Shown one piece after another: positions 28,352-37,018 of a DNA stretch of 64,000 bases (its first letter is position 1; every line of letters begins with the position of its first letter). Position numbers and translations under genes: made by a program. The DNA is taken from the NCBI RefSeq assembly GCF_027856955.1, contig NZ_JAPSMD010000001.1:1-64000 (forward strand). The letters are read 5' to 3'. The notes beneath the pieces are model-generated. The model searched no databases. It was given only the letters and a program-made list of their open reading frames with translations, and was not told the origin of the DNA. This DNA comes from Falsiroseomonas oryzae. GTDB lineage: Bacteria > Pseudomonadota > Alphaproteobacteria > Acetobacterales > Acetobacteraceae.

Positions 28352-29131
28352 TCAGCGTCCCTTGAAGACGGGCTTGCGCTTCTCCGCGAAGGCGCGCCAG
28401 GCCTCCTGCGTGTCCTCTGTCCGGGCGAGCGCGGCGGTCTGGCCCTGCTCGAAGCGGTAGCCCTCATGCAGCGGCATGTATTCGGTCACCTGGAAGCTCC
28501 GCTTGGCCGCCTGGACCGCCAGGGGGACCTTGCCGGCGATCTCGCGCCCGATCTGCTGGGCGGCGGGCAGGAGTTGGTCGCGCGGCAGGCAGAGGGAGGC
28601 GACGTTCATGCGGAGCAGTTCCGGTCCGGTGATCCGGCGCGCCGTGTAGATCAGCAGCCGTGCGTCGGACTGCCCGAAGTGTCGCAGCACATGCCGCACG
28701 CCACCCGCCAGTCCGACGTCCACCTCGGTCATCGCCAGATAGGCATCCTCCGCGACCAGGAGGATGTCGCAGCAGAGCGCGAGCACGCAGCCCGCACCGA
28801 TCGCGGCGCCGTTCACCGCGGCAATCACGGGCTTGGCGCAATCCATGACGCAGTCGAAGGAATCCCGCGTCAGCCGGTTGTGGCGCGGATACGCACCAGG
28901 CTGGCCGGCGATGCTGGGCCGTTCCTTCAGATCGGCTCCGGCGCTGAAGGTCTTGCCGGCGCCGGTCAGCACCACGGCGCGGACGTCCTCTCGGTCGTGC
29001 AGCGCATCGAAGACGTGGACCAGCTCTTCCTTGAAGGCGCGGTTCTGCGCGTTGACCGGCGGACGGCCGAGCGTGACGGTCGCGACGAGGTCGGCAACGT
29101 CCAGCCGCAGCGTCTCGTAGGCGTCGCTCAT
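28352..29131 (-). CDS. Enoyl-CoA hydratase/isomerase family protein
   Basis: A 259-residue crotonase-superfamily protein acting on CoA thioesters. The oxyanion-hole segment is FSAGADL, and NGAAIGAGCVLAL matches the second oxyanion loop. A glutamate lies in MTEVDVGLAGG at the usual first catalytic position. The N-terminus is translationally coupled to the preceding Bug gene (ATGA, 29128-29131). With a family III CoA-transferase in the same operon, it probably hydrates, isomerises or cleaves the CoA ester made there. The subfamily (hydratase, lyase or dehydratase) is uncertain. Confidence 0.92.
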   Translation of the reverse strand: MSDAYETLRLDVADLVATVTLGRPPVNAQNRAFKEELVHVFDALHDREDVRAVVLTGAGKTFSAGADLKERPSIAGQPGAYPRHNRLTRDSFDCVMDCAKPVIAAVNGAAIGAGCVLALCCDILLVAEDAYLAMTEVDVGLAGGVRHVLRHFGQSDARLLIYTARRITGPELLRMNVASLCLPRDQLLPAAQQIGREIAGKVPLAVQAAKRSFQVTEYMPLHEGYRFEQGQTAALARTEDTQEAWRAFAEKRKPVFKGR

Positions 29132-30090
29132 TCCACGCGTATCCCTGCGGCTTCGATCACCTGTTTCCATCGCGCGCTTTCGCTGGCGATGGTGGCCGCG
29201 AGTTCCTCCGGCGAGGAGGGGGTCGCCTCCTCGCCCAGGGCTTCCATCCGGGCGCGGTAGCCCGGGTCGTTCAGGATGCCGACGATCGCCGCGTTGAGGC
29301 GCGCGACGACCGGTGCCGGCGTGCCGCCGGTGGCGGCGATGTAGTTGAAGGGCGCGGCGTCGAAGCCGGGCAGCGCCTCGGCCAGTGCCGGCAGGTCGGA
29401 CGCCAGGCGCGAGCGTTGCGGCGTGGTCACGCCGAGCGCCCGAAGGCTGCCCGCGCGCGACGGCGGCAGCAGGATGGAGAGCGTGTCGAGCGCCATGCTG
29501 ACCGTGCCCGCCAGCAGGTCCGTCATGGCAGGGCCGGTTCCGCGATAGGGCACGTGGGTGATGTCGATGCCGCCCAGGAACCTCAGCATCTCGCCGGCGA
29601 GGTGCGAGGAGGAGCCGACGCCGGACGACGCGAAGGTCAGCGCGCCCGGCCGGGCCTTCGCGAGGGCGATCAGTTCCACCACGTCGCGCGCCGGGACAGA
29701 TGGATGCACCGCCAGCAGGTTGGGCGCGCGCTTGTAGCCGGACACCGGTGCGAAGTCGCGCACGGGATCGTACGGCACGCTGCGCATGAGGTGAGGATTG
29801 ACGATCTGCGGCCCCGGCGTGCCGTAGAGCAGCGTGTGTCCGTCCGGCGCCGCGCGGGCCACCATCTGCGCACCGAGCGTCGCGCCACCGCCCGGGCGGT
29901 TCTCCACCACCACCGGCTGCCCGAGTGCTGCGGACAGTGGCTCGGCAAGCTGGCGCGCACTGGCATCGGCGGAGCCGCCCGCCGCGAAGGGGCAGACCAG
30001 GCGGATCGGCCGGCTCGGGAAGCTCTGTGCAAGTGCCGGCAGCGGCAGCGTGACCGCGGCTGCCAGCAGGGCGCGGCGGGACGGCATCAT
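29128..30090 (-). CDS. Bug/TctC-family receptor, third of three in tandem
   Basis: A 320-residue receptor. Signal peptide PSRRALLAAAVTLPLPALA ends near residue 21. Motifs are CPFAAGGSADAS and VPYRGTGPAMTD. Start and stop both overlap neighbours by ATGA, so it is translationally coupled to the Bug gene before it and to the enoyl-CoA hydratase after it. It resembles the upstream receptor closely in several stretches (for example FASSGVGSS against YASSGIGSS), suggesting tandem duplication followed by divergence. Confidence 0.92.
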   Translation of the reverse strand: MMPSRRALLAAAVTLPLPALAQSFPSRPIRLVCPFAAGGSADASARQLAEPLSAALGQPVVVENRPGGGATLGAQMVARAAPDGHTLLYGTPGPQIVNPHLMRSVPYDPVRDFAPVSGYKRAPNLLAVHPSVPARDVVELIALAKARPGALTFASSGVGSSSHLAGEMLRFLGGIDITHVPYRGTGPAMTDLLAGTVSMALDTLSILLPPSRAGSLRALGVTTPQRSRLASDLPALAEALPGFDAAPFNYIAATGGTPAPVVARLNAAIVGILNDPGYRARMEALGEEATPSSPEELAATIASESARWKQVIEAAGIRVE

Positions 30091-31052
30091 TCGATGGTGA
30101 TCCTCTGTCTTGCGATGACACCGCGCCAGCGCTCGATCTCCTCCTGGACCATCTCCGCCAGCGCCTCCGGCGTGCCGCCCACCGGTTCCGCGCCGAGAGC
30201 GAGGAACCGCGCACGGATCGCGGGGTCTTCCAGCACGCGGTTCAGCGCGGCGTTCAGCGTGGCGATCGCCTCGGGCGGGGTGCGAGCGGGCGCCAGCAGG
30301 TAGTTGAAGGAGGCGTCGTGGTAGCCGGGCAGGGTGCGCGCGATGGGCGGGAGCTCCGGCACCGCGGCGGCGGGATCGCGCGTGCTGACGGCCAGGGCCT
30401 TGAGCTTGGCATCGCGCACGAGTGGCAACAGGGCCGCGGCGGTGTCGAGCGTCATGTCCACGCGGCCTGCCATGACGTCCTGCACGCCCGGCGCGGTGCC
30501 GCGATAGGGAACATGCAGCATCTCGATGCCCGCCATCTGCGCCAGCAGCGCCCCGGCAAGATGCGCGGAGGAGCCGATGCCGGAACTGGCGTAGGTGAGG
30601 CCGCCGGGGCGTGCCCGCGCGACGGCGATGAGCTCGGCCACGCTGTTCGCCGGGAAGTCCGGGCGCACGACCAGCAGCTTCGGCGCCCGCATCAGCGCGA
30701 TGACCGGCGCGAAGTCGGCCTGCGCGTCATAGGGCAGGCTGCGCATCATGAGGGGGTTCAGGATCTGCACCGGCGGTGGTGCATAGAGCAGTGTCAGTCC
30801 ATCCGCGGGCGCGCGTGCCACCGCGACGGCGGCCACCGTGTTGGTGCCGCCGGGGCGATTCTCGACGATGACGGGCTGACCGAGCAGCCCACCGAGCGGA
30901 TCGGCGATCAGCCGCGCGATGGTGTCCGCGGTGCCGCCCGGCGCCAACGGTACGATGATCCGAAGCGGCCGTGCCGGTGTCCAGGCAGGCTGCGCGACGG
31001 CCGGCTGGAGAGGCAGCAGCGCGGCGGCCTGGAGCAGAAGGCGGCGTCGCAT
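30087..31052 (-). CDS. Bug/TctC-family receptor, second of three in tandem
   Basis: A 321-residue receptor. The start at 31052 (MRRRLLLQAAALLPL) opens a normal signal peptide ending at AVA near residue 20; longer readings add residues unlike a signal sequence. Motifs are VPLAPGGTADTI and VPYRGTAPGVQD. It is 5 bases after the first tandem Bug gene and overlaps the third by 4. The three receptors share one operon with CoA-transferase and amidohydrolase genes, presumably binding related ligands. Confidence 0.92.
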   Translation of the reverse strand: MRRRLLLQAAALLPLQPAVAQPAWTPARPLRIIVPLAPGGTADTIARLIADPLGGLLGQPVIVENRPGGTNTVAAVAVARAPADGLTLLYAPPPVQILNPLMMRSLPYDAQADFAPVIALMRAPKLLVVRPDFPANSVAELIAVARARPGGLTYASSGIGSSAHLAGALLAQMAGIEMLHVPYRGTAPGVQDVMAGRVDMTLDTAAALLPLVRDAKLKALAVSTRDPAAAVPELPPIARTLPGYHDASFNYLLAPARTPPEAIATLNAALNRVLEDPAIRARFLALGAEPVGGTPEALAEMVQEEIERWRGVIARQRITIE

Positions 31053-31057
31053 CGCGG

Positions 31058-32026
31058 CTACTCCAACCGTGTGCCGGTGACGCGTACGACCTCGCCCCAT
31101 TGGGCATAGGTCGCGCGGATGAAGGCCGCGAAGTCCGCAGGAGTGCTGCCGACGATCCGTCCACCCTGGTCCAGCAACTGCCGTCGCGTCTCCGCGTCGT
31201 CCAGAGCGGTGCGCAACGCGGCGTGCAGGATGGCAATCCGCTCGGCCGGGATGGCCGCGGGGCCGAGCACACCGTACCAGGTCTCGCTGACCATCCCGGA
31301 CACGCCAGCCTCCACCGCCGTCGGAACGTCCGGCAGCACGCCGATGCGTTCGGCGGACGTCACCGCCAGGGCCGGCAATGTCCCAGCACGGACCTGGCCG
31401 ATCAGCGCGGGGGTGTCGGCCATCAGGATCTGGATCCGTCCAGCGATCAGGTCGGTGACGGCGGGCGCCGCCCCGCCATAGGGCACGTGGGTGATGTCGA
31501 TTCCCGTGCGCATCTTCAGGAGTTCGCCCGCCATGTGCAGCGACGAACCAATGCCGGCGGAGCCGAAGGCGAGCTGGCCGGGCCGCGCCCGTGCCATCGC
31601 GATCAGCTCGCCGAGGCTCCTCACGCCCAGGTTCGGGGCAACGGAGACCACCTGCGGCACGCCCAGGACCTGGCCGATGGGCGCAAGGTCGCGCAGCGGG
31701 TCGTAGGGCATGTTGCTGCGCAGATGCGGCAGGATCACCACCGCGCCGCTGCTGGCCATCACCAGCGTGTGCCCGTCGGGGCGCGCCTTGGCCGCCGCGT
31801 CCACGCCGATGGTGCCACCGGCGCCGGGCCGCGCCTCGACCACGATCGGGCGTCCCAGCCGCTCGCCCATCGTCTTCGCGACCACGCGCGCGATGATGTC
31901 GGCGGGACCGCCGGCGGCGAAGGGCACGATCATGCGCAGCGGCTGGTCCGGGAAAGCCTGGGCGCGCGCGCGTCCCGTCAAGGCGGGAAGCATCAGCGCG
32001 GCCAGCGCCGCCCTTCGTTCGAGCAT
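31058..32026 (-). CDS. Bug/TctC-family receptor, first of three in tandem
   Basis: A 322-residue receptor. The ATG at 32026 is 6-7 bases after GGGGAGGA; an ATG two codons upstream is too close to that site. The signal peptide LERRAALAALMLPALTGRARA ends near residue 22. Motifs are VPFAAGGPADII and VPYGGAAPAVTD. It lies 25 bases after the amidohydrolase gene. It is the most divergent of the three tandem receptors, so it may see a different ligand from the other two. Confidence 0.92.
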   Translation of the reverse strand: MLERRAALAALMLPALTGRARAQAFPDQPLRMIVPFAAGGPADIIARVVAKTMGERLGRPIVVEARPGAGGTIGVDAAAKARPDGHTLVMASSGAVVILPHLRSNMPYDPLRDLAPIGQVLGVPQVVSVAPNLGVRSLGELIAMARARPGQLAFGSAGIGSSLHMAGELLKMRTGIDITHVPYGGAAPAVTDLIAGRIQILMADTPALIGQVRAGTLPALAVTSAERIGVLPDVPTAVEAGVSGMVSETWYGVLGPAAIPAERIAILHAALRTALDDAETRRQLLDQGGRIVGSTPADFAAFIRATYAQWGEVVRVTGTRLE

Positions 32027-32051
32027 TGCCATTCCTCCCCTGTCGTTGCCG

Positions 32052-32912
32052 TCACGCCTCGAAGCCGAAAAGTGCTGCCGGGTTCTCCACCAGGATGCGC
32101 AGCGCGAGCGCCGGGTCCCCCGTCCAGTCCAGGAAGAGGTCGAGCATCGCGCCCGCATCGGGTTCGGGCGTCAGCCGGACGAAGGGCCAGTCCGACCCCC
32201 ACAGGATGCGTGCCGGGTTGGCAGCGAGCAGGGCGTCGTGCAGCGGGCGGAGCGTCGGCAGGCCGCGGCCGCCATTGGGTACGCGGCACAAGGTTGCCTT
32301 CACCCAGGCCGTCCCTTCCCGCACATGGCCCAGGATCCTGTCGAATGCGGGATCCGTCGGTCCATCAGGCATCGCCATGTGATCCAGCACGAGCGGCACG
32401 CCGAGGCGTGCGAGTCCGGGCAGCATCTCCGCAGCTTGTGCCGCGCTGGCCCAGACATGCGCCTGCCAACCCAGTGCGCGCAGCCGCGGCGCCAGGCTCC
32501 GCAGCGCATCCACGCCGATGCTGCCGGGATAGCGCCCATGTCCATCCGGTGCGCGCATCTCGACGAAGCGGAGCGCGCGGATGCCGGCCTTGTGCCACGC
32601 CTCCAGAGTCGCGTCGGGGATGGAGGCGTCGGCGATCATGACACCGCGCAACCGGCCGCCGCCGCGGGCCAGCGCGTCCAGCAGGCATGCGGGGTCGCGG
32701 CCGTACGGGGCCGGCTGCACAAGCACGGCGCGTGTCAGGCCCAGCGTGGCGCGCACAGCCGCGTGCGCGGCCAAGGTGGCGTCGGGCAGTGCATAGGGCG
32801 ATGGGCCGTTCGGGAAGCGCGGGTCGAAGACATGCGTGTGGGCGTCGCAGGCGCCAGGCGGTACGTCATGGCGCGGCCTCGAGGCACGTGGGGCCGGGAT
32901 CCGGCCCGTCAC
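32052..32912 (-). CDS. Amidohydrolase-2 family metal hydrolase (2-pyrone-dicarboxylate lactonase-like)
   Basis: A 286-residue TIM-barrel amidohydrolase of the group that includes 2-pyrone-4,6-dicarboxylate lactonase (LigI) and related lactonases and decarboxylases. The N-terminal metal motif CDAHTHVFDPRF (about residue 22), a His in VLDHMAMP and the catalytic Asp in WGSDWPF are visible. The start is a GTG overlapping the preceding stop (GTGA, 32909-32912), with GGAG seven bases upstream. In an operon with a carboxymuconolactone decarboxylase-like protein and CoA-transferase, a lactone ring-opening role is reasonable. Confidence 0.88.
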   Translation of the reverse strand: MTGRIPAPRASRPRHDVPPGACDAHTHVFDPRFPNGPSPYALPDATLAAHAAVRATLGLTRAVLVQPAPYGRDPACLLDALARGGGRLRGVMIADASIPDATLEAWHKAGIRALRFVEMRAPDGHGRYPGSIGVDALRSLAPRLRALGWQAHVWASAAQAAEMLPGLARLGVPLVLDHMAMPDGPTDPAFDRILGHVREGTAWVKATLCRVPNGGRGLPTLRPLHDALLAANPARILWGSDWPFVRLTPEPDAGAMLDLFLDWTGDPALALRILVENPAALFGFEA

Positions 32913-33508
32913 GCGATCCGCTCCGGCAGCGGGAAGAGCCCGGTGGTCGGCGCATCCAGCGGGTCGGCCTCGCCGTTCGGCAGCGGCACGCCATGCGCAT
33001 TCAGCGTCATCGACACCATCGTGTAGTAGCCGATGAGTGCCGTGAGCTCGACCACACCCTTCACGCCGAAGGCGTCGAGCGCCGCCTGGTAGGTCCGCTC
33101 GGGCACGCGGCCGTCGTGGTGCAGGGAGCGGGCGAAGTCGTAGACCACGGCCTCCTGCGGATCGGCGATCGCGGGCGGTCGGCCTGCACGGAGCGCGTCC
33201 AGGATGCCTGGCGCGATTCCGGCTTCGACGGCGGCACGCGCATGGACCCACCATTCCACCTGGCTGCTCCAGCGCCGTCCGGTGACGCAGATGGCAAGCT
33301 CCGACAGTCGCTTCGGCAGGGAGGTGTTGAAGCGCAGCGCCTCGCCCATGGCGGACCAGCGGGCGGCCAGCTCGGCATTGTGGATCGCCGCACGTAGCGG
33401 GCCGATCACGGTGCCGCGCGGGCCGGCCACGACCTTGTCCCACACCTCGCGCTGTGCGGTGTCGAGTTCCTCGCGGGAGGCCGGGAGGGGGATCCGCGGC
33501 GCCGTCAC
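32909..33508 (-). CDS. Carboxymuconolactone decarboxylase family protein
   Basis: A 199-residue all-helical protein of the CMD/AhpD superfamily. It carries the QVEWWVHARAAVEAGI stretch characteristic of the family, but no CxxC redox motif, so it is closer to lactone decarboxylases than to AhpD peroxidases. Paired by 4-base overlaps with the CoA-transferase upstream and the LigI-like hydrolase downstream, it could act on a lactone intermediate. The function is inferred from family and neighbours only. Confidence 0.88.
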   Translation of the reverse strand: MTAPRIPLPASREELDTAQREVWDKVVAGPRGTVIGPLRAAIHNAELAARWSAMGEALRFNTSLPKRLSELAICVTGRRWSSQVEWWVHARAAVEAGIAPGILDALRAGRPPAIADPQEAVVYDFARSLHHDGRVPERTYQAALDAFGVKGVVELTALIGYYTMVSMTLNAHGVPLPNGEADPLDAPTTGLFPLPERIA

Positions 33509-34713
33509 AGGACGCCCTTCGCTGCCAGGGCGAGGAGTTCCGCCTCCTCCAGGCCGAGGTCACGCAGCACCTCCGACGTGTGCTGGCCGAGCGTGGGCGG
33601 GCCTTGGTCGAAGGAGAGCGGCGCGTCCTGCAGGCGGATCGGACTGACCACCTGGGGCACGGTGCCGGCCACCTGATGCGGCAGGTGCCGCAGCATACCG
33701 CGATGCTGCACCTGCGGGTCGCCGAAGACATCGGGAACGCTGTTGATCGGGCCGCACGGCACGCCCGCCGCATCCAGCAGGGTGGTCAGCTCCAGCCGCG
33801 TGAACTCCACGAAGCGCTCCGACAGCAGCCGCGTGAGCTCGGCCTCGTTCCGCACGCGGTCGGCATTGCGCACGAAGCGCGGGTCCTGCGCCCAGGCCGG
33901 CCGTGCGATGGCCTCGCACAGCTTCACGAACTGGCCGTCGTTGCCGACGGCGAGCACGACGTGGCCATCCCGGGCCGGGAAGACATCCTGCGGTTGGATG
34001 TTGGGGTGCCGGTTCCCGGCGCGATGCGGGACCCGGCCGCCGACCAGCCAGTTCATGGCCTGGTTCGCGAGGATGCCGGCCTGCACATCCAGCATGGCCA
34101 GGTCGATCGTCTCACCTTCGCCCGTCCGCTCGCGCCGCGCCACCGCAGCCAGGATCGCAACGGCCGCGTACATGCCGGTCATCAGGTCCACGATCGGCAC
34201 GCCGACCTTCTGGGGTGCACCGTCGCGCTCACCGGTCAGGGACATCAGCCCGCCCATGGCCTGGATCATGAAGTCGTAGGCCGCCTGATCGCGCCGGGGG
34301 CCGGTCTGTCCGAAGCCGGTGACGGAGCAGTAGATCAGGCTCGGCCTCGAGGCGCGCAGCGATGCGGCGTCCAGCCCGTATCGCGCCAGGGCGCCGGCCT
34401 TGAAGTTCTCCACGACGACGTCGCAGCCCGCCGCAAGCCGCCTGGCCAACTCCTGGCCCTCGGGCCTGGCGATGTCGAGCGTCACCGACCGCTTGCCGCG
34501 ATTGACTGCCAGGAAGTAGCCGGCCTCCTTCGTCGGCGTGCCGTCCTCCGCGGTGAGGAAGGGCGGCCCCCAGGCGCGCGTGTCGTCGCCGGTCCCGGGG
34601 CGCTCGATCTTGATCACGTCGGCCCCGAGGTCGGCCAGGATCTGCGTCGCCCATGGCGCCGCCATGATGCGTCCAAGATCCAGGATACGGATGTGGGAGA
34701 GGGGGCCAGGCAT
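33505..34713 (-). CDS. Family III CoA-transferase (CaiB/BaiF)
   Basis: A 402-residue CoA-transferase, normal length. The catalytic Asp that forms the acyl anhydride is Asp176 in VGVPIVDLMTG. N-terminal LDLGRIMAAPWATQILADLGADVIKIE-type sequence is typical, as is GNRHPNIQPQDVF. The enzyme moves CoA between carboxylic acids in the cytoplasm and would activate the imported acid. It is second in the ten-gene operon, 5 bases after the GST gene. The enoyl-CoA hydratase in the same operon is a likely next step. Confidence 0.94.
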   Translation of the reverse strand: MPGPLSHIRILDLGRIMAAPWATQILADLGADVIKIERPGTGDDTRAWGPPFLTAEDGTPTKEAGYFLAVNRGKRSVTLDIARPEGQELARRLAAGCDVVVENFKAGALARYGLDAASLRASRPSLIYCSVTGFGQTGPRRDQAAYDFMIQAMGGLMSLTGERDGAPQKVGVPIVDLMTGMYAAVAILAAVARRERTGEGETIDLAMLDVQAGILANQAMNWLVGGRVPHRAGNRHPNIQPQDVFPARDGHVVLAVGNDGQFVKLCEAIARPAWAQDPRFVRNADRVRNEAELTRLLSERFVEFTRLELTTLLDAAGVPCGPINSVPDVFGDPQVQHRGMLRHLPHQVAGTVPQVVSPIRLQDAPLSFDQGPPTLGQHTSEVLRDLGLEEAELLALAAKGVL

Positions 34714-34718
34714 GTGCC

Positions 34719-35330
34719 TCAGGCGTCCTCGATCCGGGTTGCGAGCATGGAAGGTCGCTCCGCGAAGCGGACCTGCCAGGCCGAGAAGCGCGGGCAGCGG
34801 TCTCGCCAGCCCAGGTCAGGGAAGCGGAAATCCAAGTAGGCGCCGGCGATCGCTGCCGTGATCTGCGCAAGGCCGAGCGGACGCTGCGACATCGCCTCGG
34901 TCTCGTCCTCCAGTGCCGCCAGCACGGCGTCGCTCTTCATGGCGAAGGCGTCGAGCAGGGCCGGCAGGGGCTGCGTCTTCTCGCGCTCGTTCCGCCACAG
35001 GATGAGCATGTCGAGGAAGCCGTTCGCCAGCGCATGGCGGCGCAGCTCTGTGAAGCGCGCGTGGCCATCGCGGGGAATCAGGCGCCCGCCGCCGGCCAGG
35101 TGGTCGAGATACTCGACGATGACCAGGCTGTCGTAGAGGATCGTGCCGTCCGCCAGGACAAGCGTCGGGATCTTGCCCAGCGGATTCTCGGCCAGGAGCT
35201 GGCGCGCAGGCTGCTGCATCGACACGACGGTGCGGATGGTGCGGATCCTGTCCGCCAGGCCGAGCTCATGCGCGGCGACCATGACCTTGCGGACGAATGG
35301 GGAGCGCGGCGACCAATGGAGCGTCATCAT
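34719..35330 (-). CDS. Glutathione S-transferase family protein
   Basis: A 203-residue GST. The N-terminal thioredoxin fold has SPRSPFVRKVMVAAHELGL with a Ser near residue 7-10 as the likely glutathione-activating residue, and the glutathione-binding motif NPLGKIPTLVLADGTILYDS. A helical C-terminal domain follows. It is the first gene of the ten-gene operon and divergent from the class I dehydratase genes. Some catabolic GSTs are maleylpyruvate or maleylacetoacetate isomerases or open ether bonds; which applies is not clear. The start could be 35330 or 35327 (two adjacent ATGs). Confidence 0.92.
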   Translation of the reverse strand: MMTLHWSPRSPFVRKVMVAAHELGLADRIRTIRTVVSMQQPARQLLAENPLGKIPTLVLADGTILYDSLVIVEYLDHLAGGGRLIPRDGHARFTELRRHALANGFLDMLILWRNEREKTQPLPALLDAFAMKSDAVLAALEDETEAMSQRPLGLAQITAAIAGAYLDFRFPDLGWRDRCPRFSAWQVRFAERPSMLATRIEDA

Positions 35331-35359
35331 GTACGGCCGCCGCGCCTCCCTTGCCTTTA

Positions 35360-35383
35360 GACCAAAAGGTCAGTCATATGACT
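35360..35383. promoter_or_regulatory. Two adjacent palindromes in divergent promoter
   Basis: GACCAAAAGGTC (35360-35371) and the perfect 12-base palindrome AGTCATATGACT (35372-35383) lie side by side in the gap between the GST operon and the dehydratase alpha gene. They are probable operators for both transcripts. The HutC-type regulator closing the operon is the first candidate to bind. Confidence 0.6.
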
Positions 35384-35458
35384 TATACCCCATTGCCACT
35401 CCGCGTCCAGTCCCGGCCGGCTGACGCATTACGGGGCCAGCCGGAGGAGACGGTCCGC

Positions 35459-36328
35459 ATGCCGATCACCTACGACGCCGTGAAGCGTCTCTCCGGCCAG
35501 CTCTACGACTGGTCGCTGCGCCGCGTGCCGGCGGATACCAAGCTCGGGCTTCGGCGCGCGTTGGAGACGGAGACGCATGACGGTGCGCGACAGATCCTGC
35601 GGATGATGCTCGGCTCCGCGAACCGGGCCGAGCAGGAGGAACGGTTCGTCTGCTCGGACGCCGGCGTGCCCGTGTACCATGTGACTATCGGCACCGCGGC
35701 CCGGCTGGAAGGAGACATCCGCCAGGCGATCAGCGACGGGTTCGACGAACTCGTGGCCAGGATCGATCCGCCCCTGCTGAAGCATGTGACGAACCCGCTG
35801 ACCAACGAGCGCGGCTACAAGGGGAAGGACATGCCCCTCGTGAGCTGGGATGTCGCCGGCGGTGCGGACTGGGTGGAGATGCTGTGCCAGCCCAAGGCGC
35901 TCGGCTCCGGCCGGTGGGCGGCGCTGGAGACCTTCTCCTTTCCCTCGCTCGGACAGATCGAGGACTATGTGATGAAGGTGGTCATGCAGGCCGGTTCGCA
36001 GCACTGCCCGCCGGTGATCATCGGGGTCGGGATCGGTGGCAGCTTCGACGTTGCCGCACGGATCGCCACCAAGGCGACGATGCGTCCGGTCGGCAGCGTG
36101 AACGCAGAACCCATGCTGGCCGCCATGGAGGAGCGGCTTCTGCGTGCCGTCAACGCCACGGGCTTCGGCCCGATGGGTACGGGCGGCGACACGACGGCGC
36201 TTGCTGTGCATGTGGATTACGCTGCGGGTCACGGCTACACGCCGGTGGCGGTCTGCTTCAACTGCTGGATCAACCGCCGCACGCGCGCCCGATTGCATCC
36301 GGATGGCAGCGTGGAACGGATGGAGTGA
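35459..36328 (+). CDS. Class I fumarase / L(+)-tartrate dehydratase-type alpha subunit
   Basis: A 289-residue iron-sulfur hydro-lyase subunit. Three cluster cysteines are in place: Cys65 (RFVCSDAG), Cys183 (SQHCPPVIIGVGIGG) and Cys266 (VAVCFNCW). The active-site loop QPKALGSG replaces the usual PKGGGSE. The start at 35459 follows GGAGGAGAC; an upstream ATG at 35378 is rejected because it lies inside a palindromic operator and lacks a ribosome site. The beta subunit gene follows 5 bases later, so this is a two-protein enzyme. The altered loop suggests a substrate other than fumarate. Confidence 0.9.
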   Translation: MPITYDAVKRLSGQLYDWSLRRVPADTKLGLRRALETETHDGARQILRMMLGSANRAEQEERFVCSDAGVPVYHVTIGTAARLEGDIRQAISDGFDELVARIDPPLLKHVTNPLTNERGYKGKDMPLVSWDVAGGADWVEMLCQPKALGSGRWAALETFSFPSLGQIEDYVMKVVMQAGSQHCPPVIIGVGIGGSFDVAARIATKATMRPVGSVNAEPMLAAMEERLLRAVNATGFGPMGTGGDTTALAVHVDYAAGHGYTPVAVCFNCWINRRTRARLHPDGSVERME

Positions 36329-36333
36329 CGGGG

Positions 36334-36948
36334 ATGCGGCGGATGCGCATGCCGATGAGCCCGGCGGAGGCGCGCAGCCTGCACGCCGGGGAGATGATCC
36401 TGCTGGACGGCGAGATCGTCATCACCGCCGGGTTGCCGACGCACCAGCGTCTGCTGGCCTGCGCGGAGGAAGGCCGGGATCCGCCGATGCGGATCGCCGG
36501 CGGATCGCTGCTGCACCTCGGCTCCTACAGCCGCGACACGGCCGAGGGTGGGCTCGAAGTGCTGTACATGAACCCCACCACCAGCACGCGCTTCAATCCC
36601 ATGATGCCGCGGCTCATTCGCCATTACGGCCTGACCGCCGTGGGCGGCAAGGGCGGGCTCGATGCGAGCTGCGCGCAGGCGATGGCGGAGGTCGGGTGTG
36701 TGTATCTGTCGTTCCTCGGCGGCGGTGCACCGCTGCATTCCAGCGCGATCCGCGAGGTGCGAGAGGTCGCATGCCACGACCTGGTCGCGCATTACCGTCT
36801 CGTCCGCCTTGCGGTGGAAGGCCTGGGACCCGTGACCGTGGGCATCGACGCACATGGGAACAGCTTGTTCGACACGCTGCAGGCACGCGCGCGGGAGCGC
36901 ATGCCGGAGATCCTGGCCCGTCTGGCGGCGGACCGCGAACAGGCCTAG
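36334..36948 (+). CDS. Class I fumarase / L(+)-tartrate dehydratase-type beta subunit
   Basis: A 204-residue subunit matching the C-terminal swivel domain of class I fumarases and TtdB. Recognisable segments are LHAGEMILLDGEIVITAG and MMPRLIRHYGLTAVGGKGGL; PMRIAGGSLLHLGSYSR and NPTTSTRFNPMMP follow the family. Two close ATGs occur downstream, but 36334 is best placed after the alpha stop. It ends just before a strong double hairpin. With the alpha subunit it would hydrate or dehydrate a hydroxy-dicarboxylate, likely feeding or draining the pathway encoded by the divergent ten-gene operon. Confidence 0.9.
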   Translation: MRRMRMPMSPAEARSLHAGEMILLDGEIVITAGLPTHQRLLACAEEGRDPPMRIAGGSLLHLGSYSRDTAEGGLEVLYMNPTTSTRFNPMMPRLIRHYGLTAVGGKGGLDASCAQAMAEVGCVYLSFLGGGAPLHSSAIREVREVACHDLVAHYRLVRLAVEGLGPVTVGIDAHGNSLFDTLQARARERMPEILARLAADREQA

Positions 36949-36956
36949 CCCGCGAT

Positions 36957-36997
36957 CGCCCTGAGCGTGCACACCGAAGGTGGGCACGCTCAGGGCG
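36957..36997. terminator. Hairpin terminator after dehydratase beta gene (first of two)
   Basis: A perfect 14-base stem, CGCCCTGAGCGTGC (36957-36970) pairing with 36984-36997, 13-base loop, 9 bases after the stop codon. Further outer bases (GCGAT/ATCGC) could also pair. Confidence 0.75.
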
Positions 36998-37018
36998 TGA
37001 ATCGCCGGGCCAGAGAAG

